A DNA stretch of 64,000 nt, from positions 1,054,001-1,118,000 of the forward strand of contig JACGCK010000003.1 in the NCBI GenBank assembly GCA_014925825.1, in the 5' to 3' direction. Of this stretch, positions 41,992 to 53,447 are shown piece after piece. The stretch comes from Pholiota molesta. Lineage: Eukaryota > Basidiomycota > Agaricomycetes > Agaricales > Strophariaceae. Position 1 is the stretch's first letter, and every line of letters begins with the position of its first letter. A program made the translations under genes and the position numbers. Below the pieces are notes generated by a model. That model was given only the letters and a program-made list of their open reading frames with translations, ran no database searches and had not been told where the DNA came from.

Positions 41992-44900
41992 CTACGAAGT
42001 ACCATATTTGTGCTTGTAAAACGCCGGCGGCAGAGTCAGTAGTACATCCACCAGTGGGCGCTCAACCAGCACCAGCTCGTCCTTGCCCACAAAATCGCAG
42101 CACGCAATCGGGCGATATGTCGTCACCATCTTGTAGTCGCGCCACTGCCTGTCCTCTTCAAGCCCATGCGGGCCGGTCCCTGGCGTGCTCAGGAGACCCG
42201 GTGTAGAAGGAGGCGGGTCCCGCCGGCGTTTGCGCCCACCAGAGCGCACGGTCGTGTCCAGGCTGACCTTGAACAGCCATGTCGCGCCCCAGAAGAGGAT
42301 GTAGCGCGTCCCGCCGCCGGGGGCGGGCGGGTCGAAGGCAGCGCCGAGCACGGGGTCGTGTGCGTATGTGAAGCGTTTGGGGAGGCTCGCGGCGAGTTCT
42401 TTGCCCCAGGGCGGGAACTGGCGCGTCTCTACATCGAATATTTGGATGGTGTTGTTGGGAAAGGCGAGGAGGAGCACGGAGGGATGCATAGGATCGAAGA
42501 CGAGCGTTTGCGCGGCCCGGGGGAAGGAGGGGAGGACACAGTGGTGCTAGAAACAGAAAGACACGTTAGGTACGAAGAGTGGACATATCAAGAGAAAGAC
42601 GTACTGAAATCAAGTCGAGGTTGAATACATGCGTTCGCGCTTTGCTATCGGACGTGGCGAGCCATTGACCGTCCGCACTGACAGCTATCCGACCGACACT
42701 GACCACGGCCGCAGTTGAACTCACATCCTCGTCATCCGAATCCGAAGCCTCCTCGCTCTCCTCACTACTTTCGGGTTTTCCAGGTGAAGGTACATCGACA
42801 TCAGCCATATCCACATCGCCATCGCCGTTTACTACAGCGTGCCCATTGACCTTGGGCGCGTTTGCTTGTGCGCGCCCTTTGATCACCCTGTCGTGCACGA
42901 TCGAGTCTTGCATTCGGTGCTGGTCAAAACGGCGTAACACGCGTGGCTTGTCGCCCGTCAGGTCGATGACAAGAATGTATGATGAGAGCGCAGTTGACAT
43001 GATTAATCGCGAGCAGTCAGGCGTGAATTGGAAGGCAGCGGCGCCTGTAGAGGCGACGTGTGTCGAGGACGCGGGAATTTGAGCTTGGATGATGGACGAA
43101 AATTCTTTGACGCGTTTGAGGTCCATCTGGCCGCGTTCCTAACAACAAATCAGAATTAAGAAAATCAAGAAATAGATCATAAACCGTAAACTCACATCAG
43201 TACTTAGAGAGAACAACTTGCTCTCATAGAGGTCCGAGACGGCGAGCCACTTCCCATCGTCCGAAATCTCGTGGTGGGTGATATTCGAATGCACATTCAG
43301 ATCCATCTCGAGCACCTTCTCCCACCCTCCCGCAAATGGTTCCGGCTCCTCCGCATCAAGTTCAGCCAACGCCTGCGCCGCCATCTGCTCCGTATCCTTC
43401 ACGTCCGGTTTCTTCTGTATCCGCCACACACTGAGCCCCGCCTCCCGCGCACAGGACACCAAGCGCGCTGCACGCGCGATCCGCACCGTTCCAGACGCGA
43501 TATACGGCAGCTTGCGGTGGTACGCGTCCTCGAACGTCGCCTCCATGCTCGTGTTCAGCGGGTTCGTCACTTTTACGATCGTGCTCGTCGGCAGCGCCGC
43601 AGGTGTGAGCACGACGGACATATCGAGGCCGCCTGAGGCTAGCACTGGCGCGACGTCGATGGGAAATTGCCGCCTGTAGTTTCCAGGTAGTGGGGTGTAT
43701 GGGGGCCAGATGGCCAGAGCGCGGATGTCGTGCGAGTGCATGCGCCGCGAGGAGGTTTGGGTCCATTGATTTGAGGCTGGGCCCTTTTCGGTGCTTGATG
43801 TTTTCACGAGGGAAAATTGGATAATTTTTTGGTCGACGCCTGCGGTGTAGACTGCTCTGCCTTCCTACAGTACGGAAAATAAGATTAATAAATATCCCAC
43901 CTAATGAGAACAGAATAGATCACATACTGGGCTGACAGCCATGCATAGCACATCTGCACCGTGCGCATTGAAAGTGTATAGTTGTGTACATGTTCTTGAA
44001 TCCCAGAATTTTACATTGCCTAATGAATCACCAGATATTATGGTCCCGTCACTAAAGCAGAGCGATCAGCATTTCATCGCAGAGATTAGGCAAGGACGCG
44101 TACCCCAAGACTCCAACCGTCCATACGAGCGTACGCTCGCCGCGAATTTTATCCACTCCCATTCTTTCGATCACTCGGCCACTAGCTACGTCCCACTTCC
44201 GCAGGCTACTATCCGAACCACCAGTAACGAGCCACGAGTCCGTCCACACATCGTCGTCGTCGTCATCGCTATCGCTGGAATCAGCGGCAGCAACAATTTT
44301 AGGTTGAGGGCGCACGCGAGGGGCGGGCGGGCCCCAGGCAATGCTCAACATGCGGCACTTCACTCTGTCGAAGTGACGCGAGTGGGTCAAGGTATCGTGC
44401 GCGACGGAGAGAATACGAACTGTGCCGTCTTCACAACCAAGTGCAAGAGATGAGGAAGAAGGGTTAGCAGCGATAGACCATATCGAGCCGCCTTGAGATG
44501 CAATGGTTCTCTATCGCGTAAAAGTCAGCGTCAAATTTAACGGTCAAGCAAGGTGGGGCGCAAGTACCCTTATACAGCCTCGTTCCAAGTCCCATTCTAT
44601 AAGTTCGCTTCCTCCGCCTGAGCTAAATAAACGCAGATCGGATTGTGTAGGAACATCATCAGGTCCTAGATCATCCGGATGGCGTATTACGAATGCCAGA
44701 GAGTCCACTTTCGATGGGTAAGGCCCAGGAAGTGTCTGATGAATTAAATTACATGATTAGGACATAGCTTCGGGGCAAGAATTTTCAATTTACAGACCTT
44801 GCGGACGACCCAAGCCTGTGAGCATTGCGCCTCCCGGTCTGCGCCCATCCATTCGCAGATGTCGATATTCCCATTAGCATGGCCCACAGCGAGAAGGCCG

Positions 44901-45058
44901 AATCTGAGGGGCTGTTTCCCAGCAGTTGTCTTTTTCTTGCCTTTGTCCGATGGCAGGGGAAGAGGCGGGTACGCGAGAGCAGTTATTGCAGAGGGCGCAT
45001 AGTCGACGAACCTGCAGCGATGGAGGGCGAGCGTGGTGGTCTCGCGTTTGCGGTCCAT
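41992..45058 (-). CDS. utp4: Utp4-type WD40 protein of the small-subunit processome (Cirhin)
   Basis: Subunit of the t-UTP/UTP-A subcomplex that binds nascent pre-rRNA in the nucleolus. It starts MDRKRETTTLALHRCRFVDY then AITALAYPPL, GLLAVGHANGNIDICEWMG, LFSSGGGSELIEWDLERG, ASQGGSIWSIAANPSSSSLA, LGCEDGTVRI, WLVTGGSDSSLRKWDVASGR, GTIISGDSLGNVKFWDS, ADVLCMAVSPEGRAVYTAGV, a variable middle, then ISDDGKWLAVSDLYESKLFS, FQFTPDCSRLIMSTA, an acidic loop (SSEESEEASDSDDEDVS), VSADGQWLATSDSKARTH and the C-terminal RPLVDVLLTLPPAFYKHKYG, a family hallmark. Two beta-propellers, about 900 residues. No frame breaks seen. It diverges from TIM10. Confidence 0.93.
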
Positions 45059-45204
45059 TTCTGCGCGCAGTCTGCAGAGACGGAGAAGCGTCCAAAACTT
45101 TTTTTCGGACAGGCGCCTGATAACGTGACCTCAGTTATAGGGCGTCGCCTAATTCGGGCAGCCACAAAGCCTCTCTCTTCCACCCATCCCAACCCACTCA
45201 AAAT
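45059..45204. promoter_or_regulatory. Shared promoter region of UTP4 and TIM10
   Basis: Only 146 bases separate the divergent start codons at 45058 and 45205. No TATA box is evident. The pair is probably driven from one bidirectional nucleosome-free region. Confidence 0.5.
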
Positions 45205-45616
45205 ATGTCATTCCTAAGAGGCGGTGCCGCTCCCGGAGGTTCAGGCGTCAATCTCGAGAAGATCGACATGGCCCTTACCGAGTGAGTACGCACGTACGGC
45301 CTGTTTCGTCACATTGCCTGACGCGTTTTCAGGCTTGACACAGTGACGGATTTCTTCAACAAGATGGTCTCGTCAGTACTACGCATGGACGCGTAATTTC
45401 CTTTAGCTGACAATGTTTACATTACGAAGGTCATGCCTCACGAAGTGCGTCAGCACACGATACGCCGAACCCGACCTCAACAAAGGCGAGAGCGTGTGCA
45501 TTGACCGCTGCGTCTCTAAATACAACGAAGTGCAGAAGAAGGTCGGAGAGAAGCTGCAAAGTCGAGGCGCTGCCAACGCAGCCGCTGGCGCAACCGGTGG
45601 ATTCACCTCACTATAG
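45205..45616 (+). CDS. tim10: Mitochondrial small Tim chaperone Tim10
   Basis: Intermembrane-space chaperone that, with Tim9, escorts carrier proteins to the TIM22 complex. Exons 45205-45281, 45333-45371 and 45430-45616 sum to 303 bases, 100 residues. It starts MSFLRGGAAPGGSG, then LEKIDMALTELDTVTDFFNK, and the twin Cys-x3-Cys motifs CLTKC and CIDRC spaced by STRYAEPDLNKGESV, then VSKYNEVQKKVGEKLQ and a Gly/Ala tail. The LNKGES and DRCVxKY spacing matches Tim10 rather than Tim8, 9 or 13. All introns are GT..AG. Confidence 0.93.
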
Positions 45617-45805
45617 ACCTATCAACAATAGGTTCTCGTCGACTCATTTACGTTCATCGGCAAATTCGACCTCTGTCCAAACGCCCTCTATAATTCAGCC
45701 TAGCACAAAAGCACGACTCTTGCAGTAGGCGACGTAATGGATGTGACATATACTCGACCCCATAGATCCGCCCGGTACACCCTCCTCTAAATATAATACA
45801 ACCCA

Positions 45806-46229
45806 TTACTTGAAATTGGGGAAGCACTCGGCCATGGTCTTGGAATGCTTGTTTTTGGAGTGTTCCTCCAGGCTATATAAGTCAACAAGAATGATGCGAT
45901 ATGCAGTTCTGCTCGTCAGATGTGTGATCAGAGCAGACGTTGTTTCAGCACTTACGCAGGTGCGCGAGTGGTGACCAACTATTGATATCGGACGTTAGTG
46001 ATGAGGGTGCTCAGTAAAGGTTAGGAACTCACAAATGGCTGTTTGCAGGTTGCACAAACGATGGATTTTGCAGCTTCGTTAATCCTGGCCTGGCTCTTGG
46101 AGCCCGCGGCTGGGTTCTTGTCCGCATTGCGCTCACGCTTTTGCTGTGCTTTGGCGCCCTGAGAAAGGAAAATAAACAGTAAGTGTTAGGTCTATGATAA
46201 GCTTGTATGATTTTGCTGACGTTTCCCAT
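45806..46229 (-). CDS. Small zinc-finger protein, At2g23090-like
   Basis: About 80 residues in four short exons. It starts MGN then GAKAQQKRERNADKNPAAGS, basic and Ala-rich like the 4F5/SERF head, then SIVCATCKQPF with Cys-x2-Cys, TTRAPALEEH and SKNKHSKTMAECFPNFK with the pairing histidines. The whole plan matches a small eukaryotic family known from structural genomics, whose function is unknown. The splice sites all hold: exon one is only the nine bases of MGN. Confidence 0.88.
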
Positions 46230-46475
46230 GATTATAGAGAAGATGAAGATGAAGGGTATTGAGATATAAGAAAGAGACGGAAAGAGAGAGAAATGAAAAG
46301 AGCAGGTGCGTTGAAGACTTTTCCTTGAGGCTGTTCAAGGATTTATTATGGCTTACGTAATGAGTGATCGCCCAGTCTCGTCTCCGGCCCTCGGCGTGCC
46401 GCTATTCGTACACTCAAGCTATAAATGGCCGTTTTTTCGTGAACTGATAAACCTTATTCCGGCAGGATTACTTGC

Positions 46476-48237
46476 ATGATCTCGCACTTCCGCCTTTCCC
46501 TTCGCTCCTTCACTGCACGGAAAATCCTGTTTTCGACGTCGAGACGCACCATGGCTACCTCTGACTCATTCTCTGCGATCGCCGACTCTCTGAAATTTGA
46601 CATCGTGTCCCAGACCCATGCTCTCGAGAATGCGGCAAAGCGCAAGGAGATCTCCCGGACATTTATCTGTAAGCTGCGATAATCAGATTATTTTTGACGT
46701 GCCCCTCATCTTGTCTGTGCAGCGGATACGGTAACAGGTTGTGCTCGATTGAGTTTTTAAGATTGTCAGTCGTGTCTGAGGCGAATTTTATCAGTACCGA
46801 CTGAGGAGATGTATGCTTATGCGACGCTGGCGACTCTTGGCGACGATGTGTATTTCGAGCCTTCTACTGCGTTAGTTTCATCGGATGCATTGCCGGAAAA
46901 TAACCTCTAACTTTTTATATAGCGCGCTCGAGGCCCACGTGGCTAAAATCACTGGCAAAGAGGCAGCTCTCTTCCTGGCCTCCGGAACTATGTCCAACCA
47001 GATCGCGCTCCGAACCCATCTCAAGCAACCTCCATATTCGGTTTTATGTGACCACCGTGCTCATATTCACAAGTCAGTGTTTTTGCCTACAAGGTGGCAG
47101 ATTGTTTATTTATTTCTTGGTATCAGATATGAGGCCGGAGGAACGGCATTCCACTCTGGCGCTGCTGTACTACCTATTATTCCATCCAACAGTAAGGAGT
47201 TTCCATCGCGTTGGAAATTAATAGATGAAAGTGTATCCCCTCAACAGAGCACCATTTAACGCTTCAGGACGTCAAGGACAACATCATTATCAGCAACGAC
47301 ACCCATTTGTACGTGATCCCTACACTGTTCGGAATCTTGATGCCCTCTAAAATTTGTATAGCGCACCCACTGAAGTAGTGGCATTGGAGAACACTCTTAA
47401 CGGCACCATCATCCCCCAGGAAGAAGTCATTGCCATATCAGATTATGTCCACTCTGTCGGCGTAAAGATGCATCTTGACGGCGCGAGGATCTGGCACGTC
47501 GCCGCGGAGACCTCGACTTCTGTTAAAGAACTATGCGACCCCTTTGATTCCGTCAGTCTTTGCTTCAGCAAAGGCCTAGGTAACATATATTCTAATATAC
47601 TGTTTTCTCTCTCATCAAACTAGTTTGTTAACCCTATATTGAATTTTAGGCGCACCCGTTGGTTCTGTTCTCGTTGGCAAGAAGGAGTTCATCGCCAAGG
47701 CGCGGTGGTTCCGCAAGCTCTTCGGTGGTGGCATGCGCCAGACCGGTATCCTCGCTGCCTCGGCCGCCTACGCGCTCACACACAACTTCCCCAAGCTGCC
47801 TGGCGTACATGCCCTCGCGAAGAAGCTCGAGGCAGGGTTGGAGGAGCTCGGGTGCAACATTCTGAGCCGAGCCGAGACTTGCATGGTGGGCTATATTACA
47901 TCAACCCTGTTTTGGGTGTGAAGTAAGTATGATTTACTCATTTCGCCATAGATTTTCTACGACCCCACCCGCTCGGCATCTCCTTCGATGAGATTGGCGA
48001 GCGAGGCTCTGCTCTCCCGGAACCACTCTTCCTCGGCGGCTCGCGTCTCGTGGTGCATATCCAAACCTCGGAGTCGGCTGTGGAAGACTTCCTCGGCGTC
48101 ATACGTCAGTTGGCCGAAGAGAAACGCGCGGCTGGTTTGTTAGGCTTGAGGGACAGGCGGGTGATGTATTCAAGGATGTATACATCCGCCGAGTGCCCAA
48201 GGCTGACGAGGCAGGAAGGACGAAACACGTTATGTGA
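46476..48237 (+). CDS. gly1: Low-specificity L-threonine aldolase
   Basis: PLP enzyme splitting threonine or allo-threonine into glycine and acetaldehyde. An Arg/Ser-rich start (MISHFRLSLRSFTARKILFS) looks like a mitochondrial presequence; a second ATG at MATSDSF (46551) would give a cytosolic form. Then come SDTVTVPTEEMYAYATLA, LGDDVYFEPS, EAALFLASGTMSNQIALRTH, CDHRAHIHKYEAGG, VVALENTLNGTIIPQEE, MHLDGARIWH, VSLCFSKGLGAPVGSVLVG with the PLP lysine, and FGGGMRQTGILAASAAYAL. Introns are short, one exon is 15 bases. Two frame slips, near 47974 (before GISFDEIGERGS) and 48137 (after EEKRAAG), look like missing bases; with the second restored the protein ends DEAGRTKHVM at 48237, otherwise near 48271. 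The usual (D)FRSDT reads FISDT. Confidence 0.88.
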
Positions 48238-48469
48238 TTTCCTTTTTTTTTCCCCTCATAAAAGAGGTTGATGGGTATCCCATTACTAGAAATAGAACAT
48301 CTTAGAGAGGTAGGTATCTTAGGGCAGCCAATTAGGAGGAGGAAATATCCAGTTTTGAGTCTTCCGCGAGGGATATGGCATTGGCATGTAATTAAAATAC
48401 AATATTGCAATTATACAACAAATTAGCGATGTAATACCTCAGTGAGTAAGGCAGCATGGCGAAGTCAGT

Positions 48470-51400
48470 CTAAAGTTCGTAAGATATCTCCTCGTCATCA
48501 TCGACGACAAAGCTTCCTAGATGATAATTATCCAACTCATCATCCGGGGGTGGGGGTGAACTAGAGGGCAGGAACAGCCCACCCTGCCGAGGGCCATCGA
48601 TTCTTCCAAACGGCCTCGCACGTACAGGGACACGGCCGCCAAAAGACGGCGCTGGTCCCGCAGCAGGCATCTGCGTCAGTAGACTCTGCCTATATATCAG
48701 GCTCTGGTCGTACGACTGTGATACCTGCGTCGCCGGCGAGTTCTTGATGAACTGCCGGTCCCACTCGCTCTCCTCATCCTCTTCAGAATAGCCCTCGCTG
48801 ACCTCGTCGCCCGAGTGCGCCGCCTCGCCATCGAGCAAAGGGTTCACGTTGCGCGCGAGTAATGAGGGTTTAGCGCGCGGTCGTTTCTTATTCTTGGCAG
48901 TTTTTTCACGGGTGGGGGTGGACTCCATCCGGTGTAGACGGTGCTGTGATGATGGTGGAGGCATCATGTCGGTGTCCAAATCTACAGCAGTGCTGGGCGA
49001 CTCAGGCTCGTCGTAAATAATGCGCCGGCGTTTCGCTTGGTTTTGTAACGGGCGTACAGGGAATGATGCTTCTGGCATTTCCAAACCAGGAGAATCTTCC
49101 GTCGACGCTAAGAACCGCTGGGGAAGGGCTGGCGGTAACATCGAGGTCTTGCTAGAGCGATCCCAAGCGGGTGAAGGTATAGTTTTGGGCGTGCCAGCAG
49201 GACGAAAGCGAGAAGTTCCTGGAGCGTTCTTGTTCCTGGAAGGAGATAATAAGATAGATGCGGGACGGAAGGGTGAAAACAGGACGTGTTGTGATGCCGC
49301 TTGATTTTTCTCTTTCATTGGAAGCGGTGGTCCTATAATTTCTAGAGAATCCTCTAACATAGGCTCAAACGGATCAGACGTCGGGACCACATCATTGTCG
49401 TATAGCATGGGGTTGGATATTTCCATGGATTCATCTCCCAGTTGGACTCGTTCGAAAACAATGGGAGGCGGTCTTTTGGGGGCCAGTGGGGAAGAATCAA
49501 CAATCTTAAAGTCATAGCGATTGTCGTCATCATCGTCGTCAACCAGCCAACTCATATTCTGTTCTGCTTGCGGAGAACCATTGTAGGATGTAGGGTCAAG
49601 AGTGGGAGGATCAAAAGCAGGAGAATCATGCATGTCTTCTCTCTGAGAAGACAACTGACCACGGTCGGAATCGGATAATTCGATAACAGAGTCGTCGATG
49701 CGTTTCTTCAGTCGTTCCGGTGGCGATGGTTCAGGAGTGAATATGGGTGACATGGCCTTGGCAGATGCCCTGGAGGCTTCTAATTGACTTCGGAGCGAAG
49801 GTACCACCACACCGGCCTCTATGTCTAGGTCATCCGAATCATCAGCGGCTAGCTGTGACAATTGACTGGCGCTATATTCCTTGGTCTTTTTCTTTCGCTT
49901 TTTCGGCGCCTTGTTTGTGGCAATTGTCGCAGATTTCTTGAGCTTTCCCTTCTGTCCTTTCTTTTCACTGCTTTGGGCAGCCGCCGCGGATTGGGTACGA
50001 CGCGGAGCGGCAACAACGCGTCCTGATTCGATATCATCGTCCGTCTCGTCATTGTCTCCAAGGGTATCAAAGTCTTTCGGTAAAATCGCCTTCTTCTTCT
50101 GCTTTTTGGCGCCTTTGACCACCAGCTCACGAACGGAAACGAAACCCGTGCTTGCGCCGTCTGGAATATTCCTTGCGACGTCGTCATTCCTCTTTCTTTT
50201 CGTGCCTTGAGTACCATTCTTGGGAGGCGCTTTCTGCCGACCTTCTGGGCGAACATATTCCTGAATTTCGACGACCTTTTCTACGCATTGGGGAACGATA
50301 TGATCGGGCAGAAGACGTTCGACATCGCCGTAGAGTTCGTACGTTTCGCCTCGATTGACCACGTTCTGCACTTCCTTGTATGTGGCTTCAGCTTTGTCGA
50401 TATTACCCTCTTCGCGGCCTTCAGCGAGCAGGGCATGGATAACACCCTCGCGTTTGCGACCGGTTCGACCGAAGCGTTGAATCTTAGGAACGGTCAGATA
50501 GATCAAATGCAAAGTGCTTTAGGATACATACCATACGGGTTGGGGCCTTGTCTGCATCATAGCAGACGGTCATGTCAAGCTCACCAATATCAAGACCTTC
50601 CTCTCCAATGGAGGTAGCGACCAAGACATTGTATTCACCAGATTTAAGTTTTTTTATGACCTATTTCTTGAGAGTGAGCCAGTAATATTTTCGCCCAGTA
50701 TAGATTCTTACAGCGAGTTGTTCTTTTTGAGCCAGGCCCTTATTGCCCTGCTTGTCAGTACCTTGACCAATAAAACGCGCAGCACGAATAAGAGGACGGT
50801 CTTTGTTCAGTTCCTCGACGATTTCGTCCACGACTCCTCTAAATGAAGAGAAAACCATCACTCTCGTGTCGTCTTCGCCTTCTTCTTCAGGGATCTTCTT
50901 GCCGAAATGGTCGATGAGAATTAATTTGAGCTTCTCAATTTTGGGGTGTGTGGTGAACCCATGGGCGTGTTGACGCTCAAATTCTGCCATGAATGCCCGA
51001 AAATTGGAATCATCTCGGAGTTTCTTGCCTTGTGCGGGCTTCTTTTTCGAGCCCTGGTTTTCTTCGTCGCCTCCGTCATTCATGATTTCGTGACAATATA
51101 TATAGCATGTTCTGTAGGATCCTGCAACCTATGCCCATTCCCACCATTTTAGGAGATATCTTGATTCAGAACAAACGAAGGCATACCAGGTATAGCATCG
51201 CTCGTGCCAATTTAGATAACATCGAAAGAGCAGAGTAAAACCGTTTGGCTTCGGGTGACTGCATAAGCTTTTGCGCGCGGAATGGGTGCATTTTAATTGC
51301 ATTGTCGCCTGGATATAGAAGCCCGGCGCTGTACAGCGGTTTCATCAGAACCTAAGGAAGAGTGAGTATGTAAATTCTTGCGAACTTGGAAACACTCACA

Positions 51401-53116
51401 TCCATGGTCTTCACTAACAAATCGCGCAATTGACCAAGATTTTTATCTGGGGCAATAACATGTGGTTTATATACCTAGCGAGGACAAACTTAGCGACAAG
51501 AAAACATAGCAAATATCGAACAGCTCACCTTTTTATGAATATACGCCTTCAGGTCGAGACTTTCCTCGTTTCGAATTTCTATATGACTAATATGTAAACT
51601 ATCTATTAGAGCTTGTATAGCTTCTACACTATTTCCTGGAGTGGCGGTCAGGGCCAGAACGCGGAAATGTGGGTTCTTGGCCATCAAAAAGCGGAGGACT
51701 TGGTTGTAGGAGTAATCTCCAGTAGCTCGATGAGCTTCGTCTATCAAAGAAACGTGTAAACGAAGGACATACTAACTAACAAGTATAATGGCTTACCCAC
51801 AACGTAGAGAACAATATCGCGAGCATCGCAGTTTTCTTTCAATAGATCGTTCATTAGGGTCTGAGGAGTCATGAAGAAAACCCGTTTTTCTTTCCACTAT
51901 GAAGTCGTCAAGATTTAAGAAGAAACATAGACTGGTTGACCCACGTATCGTGCTCGAACTGAAGCAGGCACATCGCCATTTAATTCTATACTGTCGCTCC
52001 CAGGAATACCGCATGTCTCATGACATGCAGTGATCTGTTGTGCAACAAGGGGCTTGGCAGGTGCAACAAATACTACTTTTCCTTCAGGAAACCAGCGATA
52101 GTCTGGTGGGACAGCTTAGTATAGAGGAACAAGACAGGCATTAAGTGGATTTTTCTTACAATTGAGCATGACGACCCCAGCAATAAATGTCTTTCCCAAA
52201 CCAGTGGGCAAAGCCACCAATGTATTGTCGAATAATGATTTCTTAACTATGTTGAATTGGTAGTCTCGCTTGGTCGATTGAGAGGGTATATCCAATGTTT
52301 GGCTTCAAGAAGATCTGCTGATAGTTTCATCGGTGGAGGCTGTAGGTAATAGATATTATAACCATCAGAATGTGCTGCATTATAGCCGATCACATACCGG
52401 CCTAGGGATTATGGGATACCGGGTCAGAAGTATATCCCACAGAAGTATCGAGTATATAAAGACTTACCCAACTGCAAAATAAGCGTTATTTCATCACTGT
52501 CGCGACATACGAGACAAATAGACGACTCACTGGAAACGAAAGGGGCAGGAAACTGTTCGAATACTACCTGTTCCTCTTCTTCCTCCTCGTCACCCATCCT
52601 TCCTTTCCCTTTAGCAGGCTTCGCTTTTCGGATGCCTGTCTTTGCGAATTGAGTTTGGTCCCATTGCTTTGTCTTCTGCGCTTGCTGTCCAAATGGATTG
52701 CGGGGTGCCGATTTCGTTCTTTCTAGTTGTTGCTTGGGTTTACTACTGCTGGCAACCGGTTGCAAAACTTCTCCAAAAAGGGTGGTTTGCACCGTGTTGC
52801 TCGACGATGTTCTCGACATTTTGCTTGGACCTGCTACGGGTTTTGCTTTCCCTTGGTATGAGTCTGCAATGAACGTGTCCAAATGTCCCAGGTCTGTTTC
52901 ATCGAAGTCGAAGGACAGGTCATCGAAAGACATATCTTGCGCTAACGTTCTAGAAGAAGCAGGTTTCGACGGGACAACAGGAGAAGTCGCTGGATACCTT
53001 GATATCGACGCTCCTTGTTTCGTAGGGGAAAAGTGGGCTGCTTCAATAGCATTCAACTGGGCCAAAGCAGCAGCATCGAATTCGTCGTCTTCGCCGAAAT
53101 AGCCATCAGAGCTCAT
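48470..53116 (-). CDS. mph1: Mph1/FANCM-type DNA helicase
   Basis: 3'-5' superfamily-2 helicase that remodels D-loops and stalled forks. A disordered N-terminus ([19 protein letters not shown]) leads to [39 protein letters not shown] (Walker A), [45 protein letters not shown], then [76 protein letters not shown], and [20 protein letters not shown]. The C-terminal about 600 residues, in one exon, are acidic and disordered with Lys-rich patches, ending [11 protein letters not shown]. One slip near 52271 (NRP-KRDYQFN) looks like a missing A. Some exon ends in the middle are approximate. Confidence 0.92.
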
Positions 53117-53447
53117 GGCGACAAAGAGAGTTGAGGATGACGGGAGTGCGGAGCAAATGTCGTGTTAGAATGCGCGAACCATATAGTATTGTTTGGACGT
53201 GCCACCTTTTACGCGTCTGGATCACGTGTGTCATAATGATCTTGGTGGAGAAATTGAATTCTACAAGTCCAACAAGAACGACGACGTCCGTCTTCAACAC
53301 ATTTTGGATATTTTCTTGTGACTCCTGGGTGTGTATGTGTGGACGCTCATTGCCAGGACGCTTTCTCACTCTCTTATATGTTAAACTGACATCAGTTCCG
53401 GCTTCCAACTCCAGTGCCGTCTTTCAACTTTAGGCCCACCTACTATC

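Noticed and set aside
48470..50512. Idea that the 680-codon C-terminal exon of MPH1 is a separate gene
   Set aside because: Its first codons contain the [12 protein letters not shown] helicase motif VI and it joins the previous exon through a normal intron.
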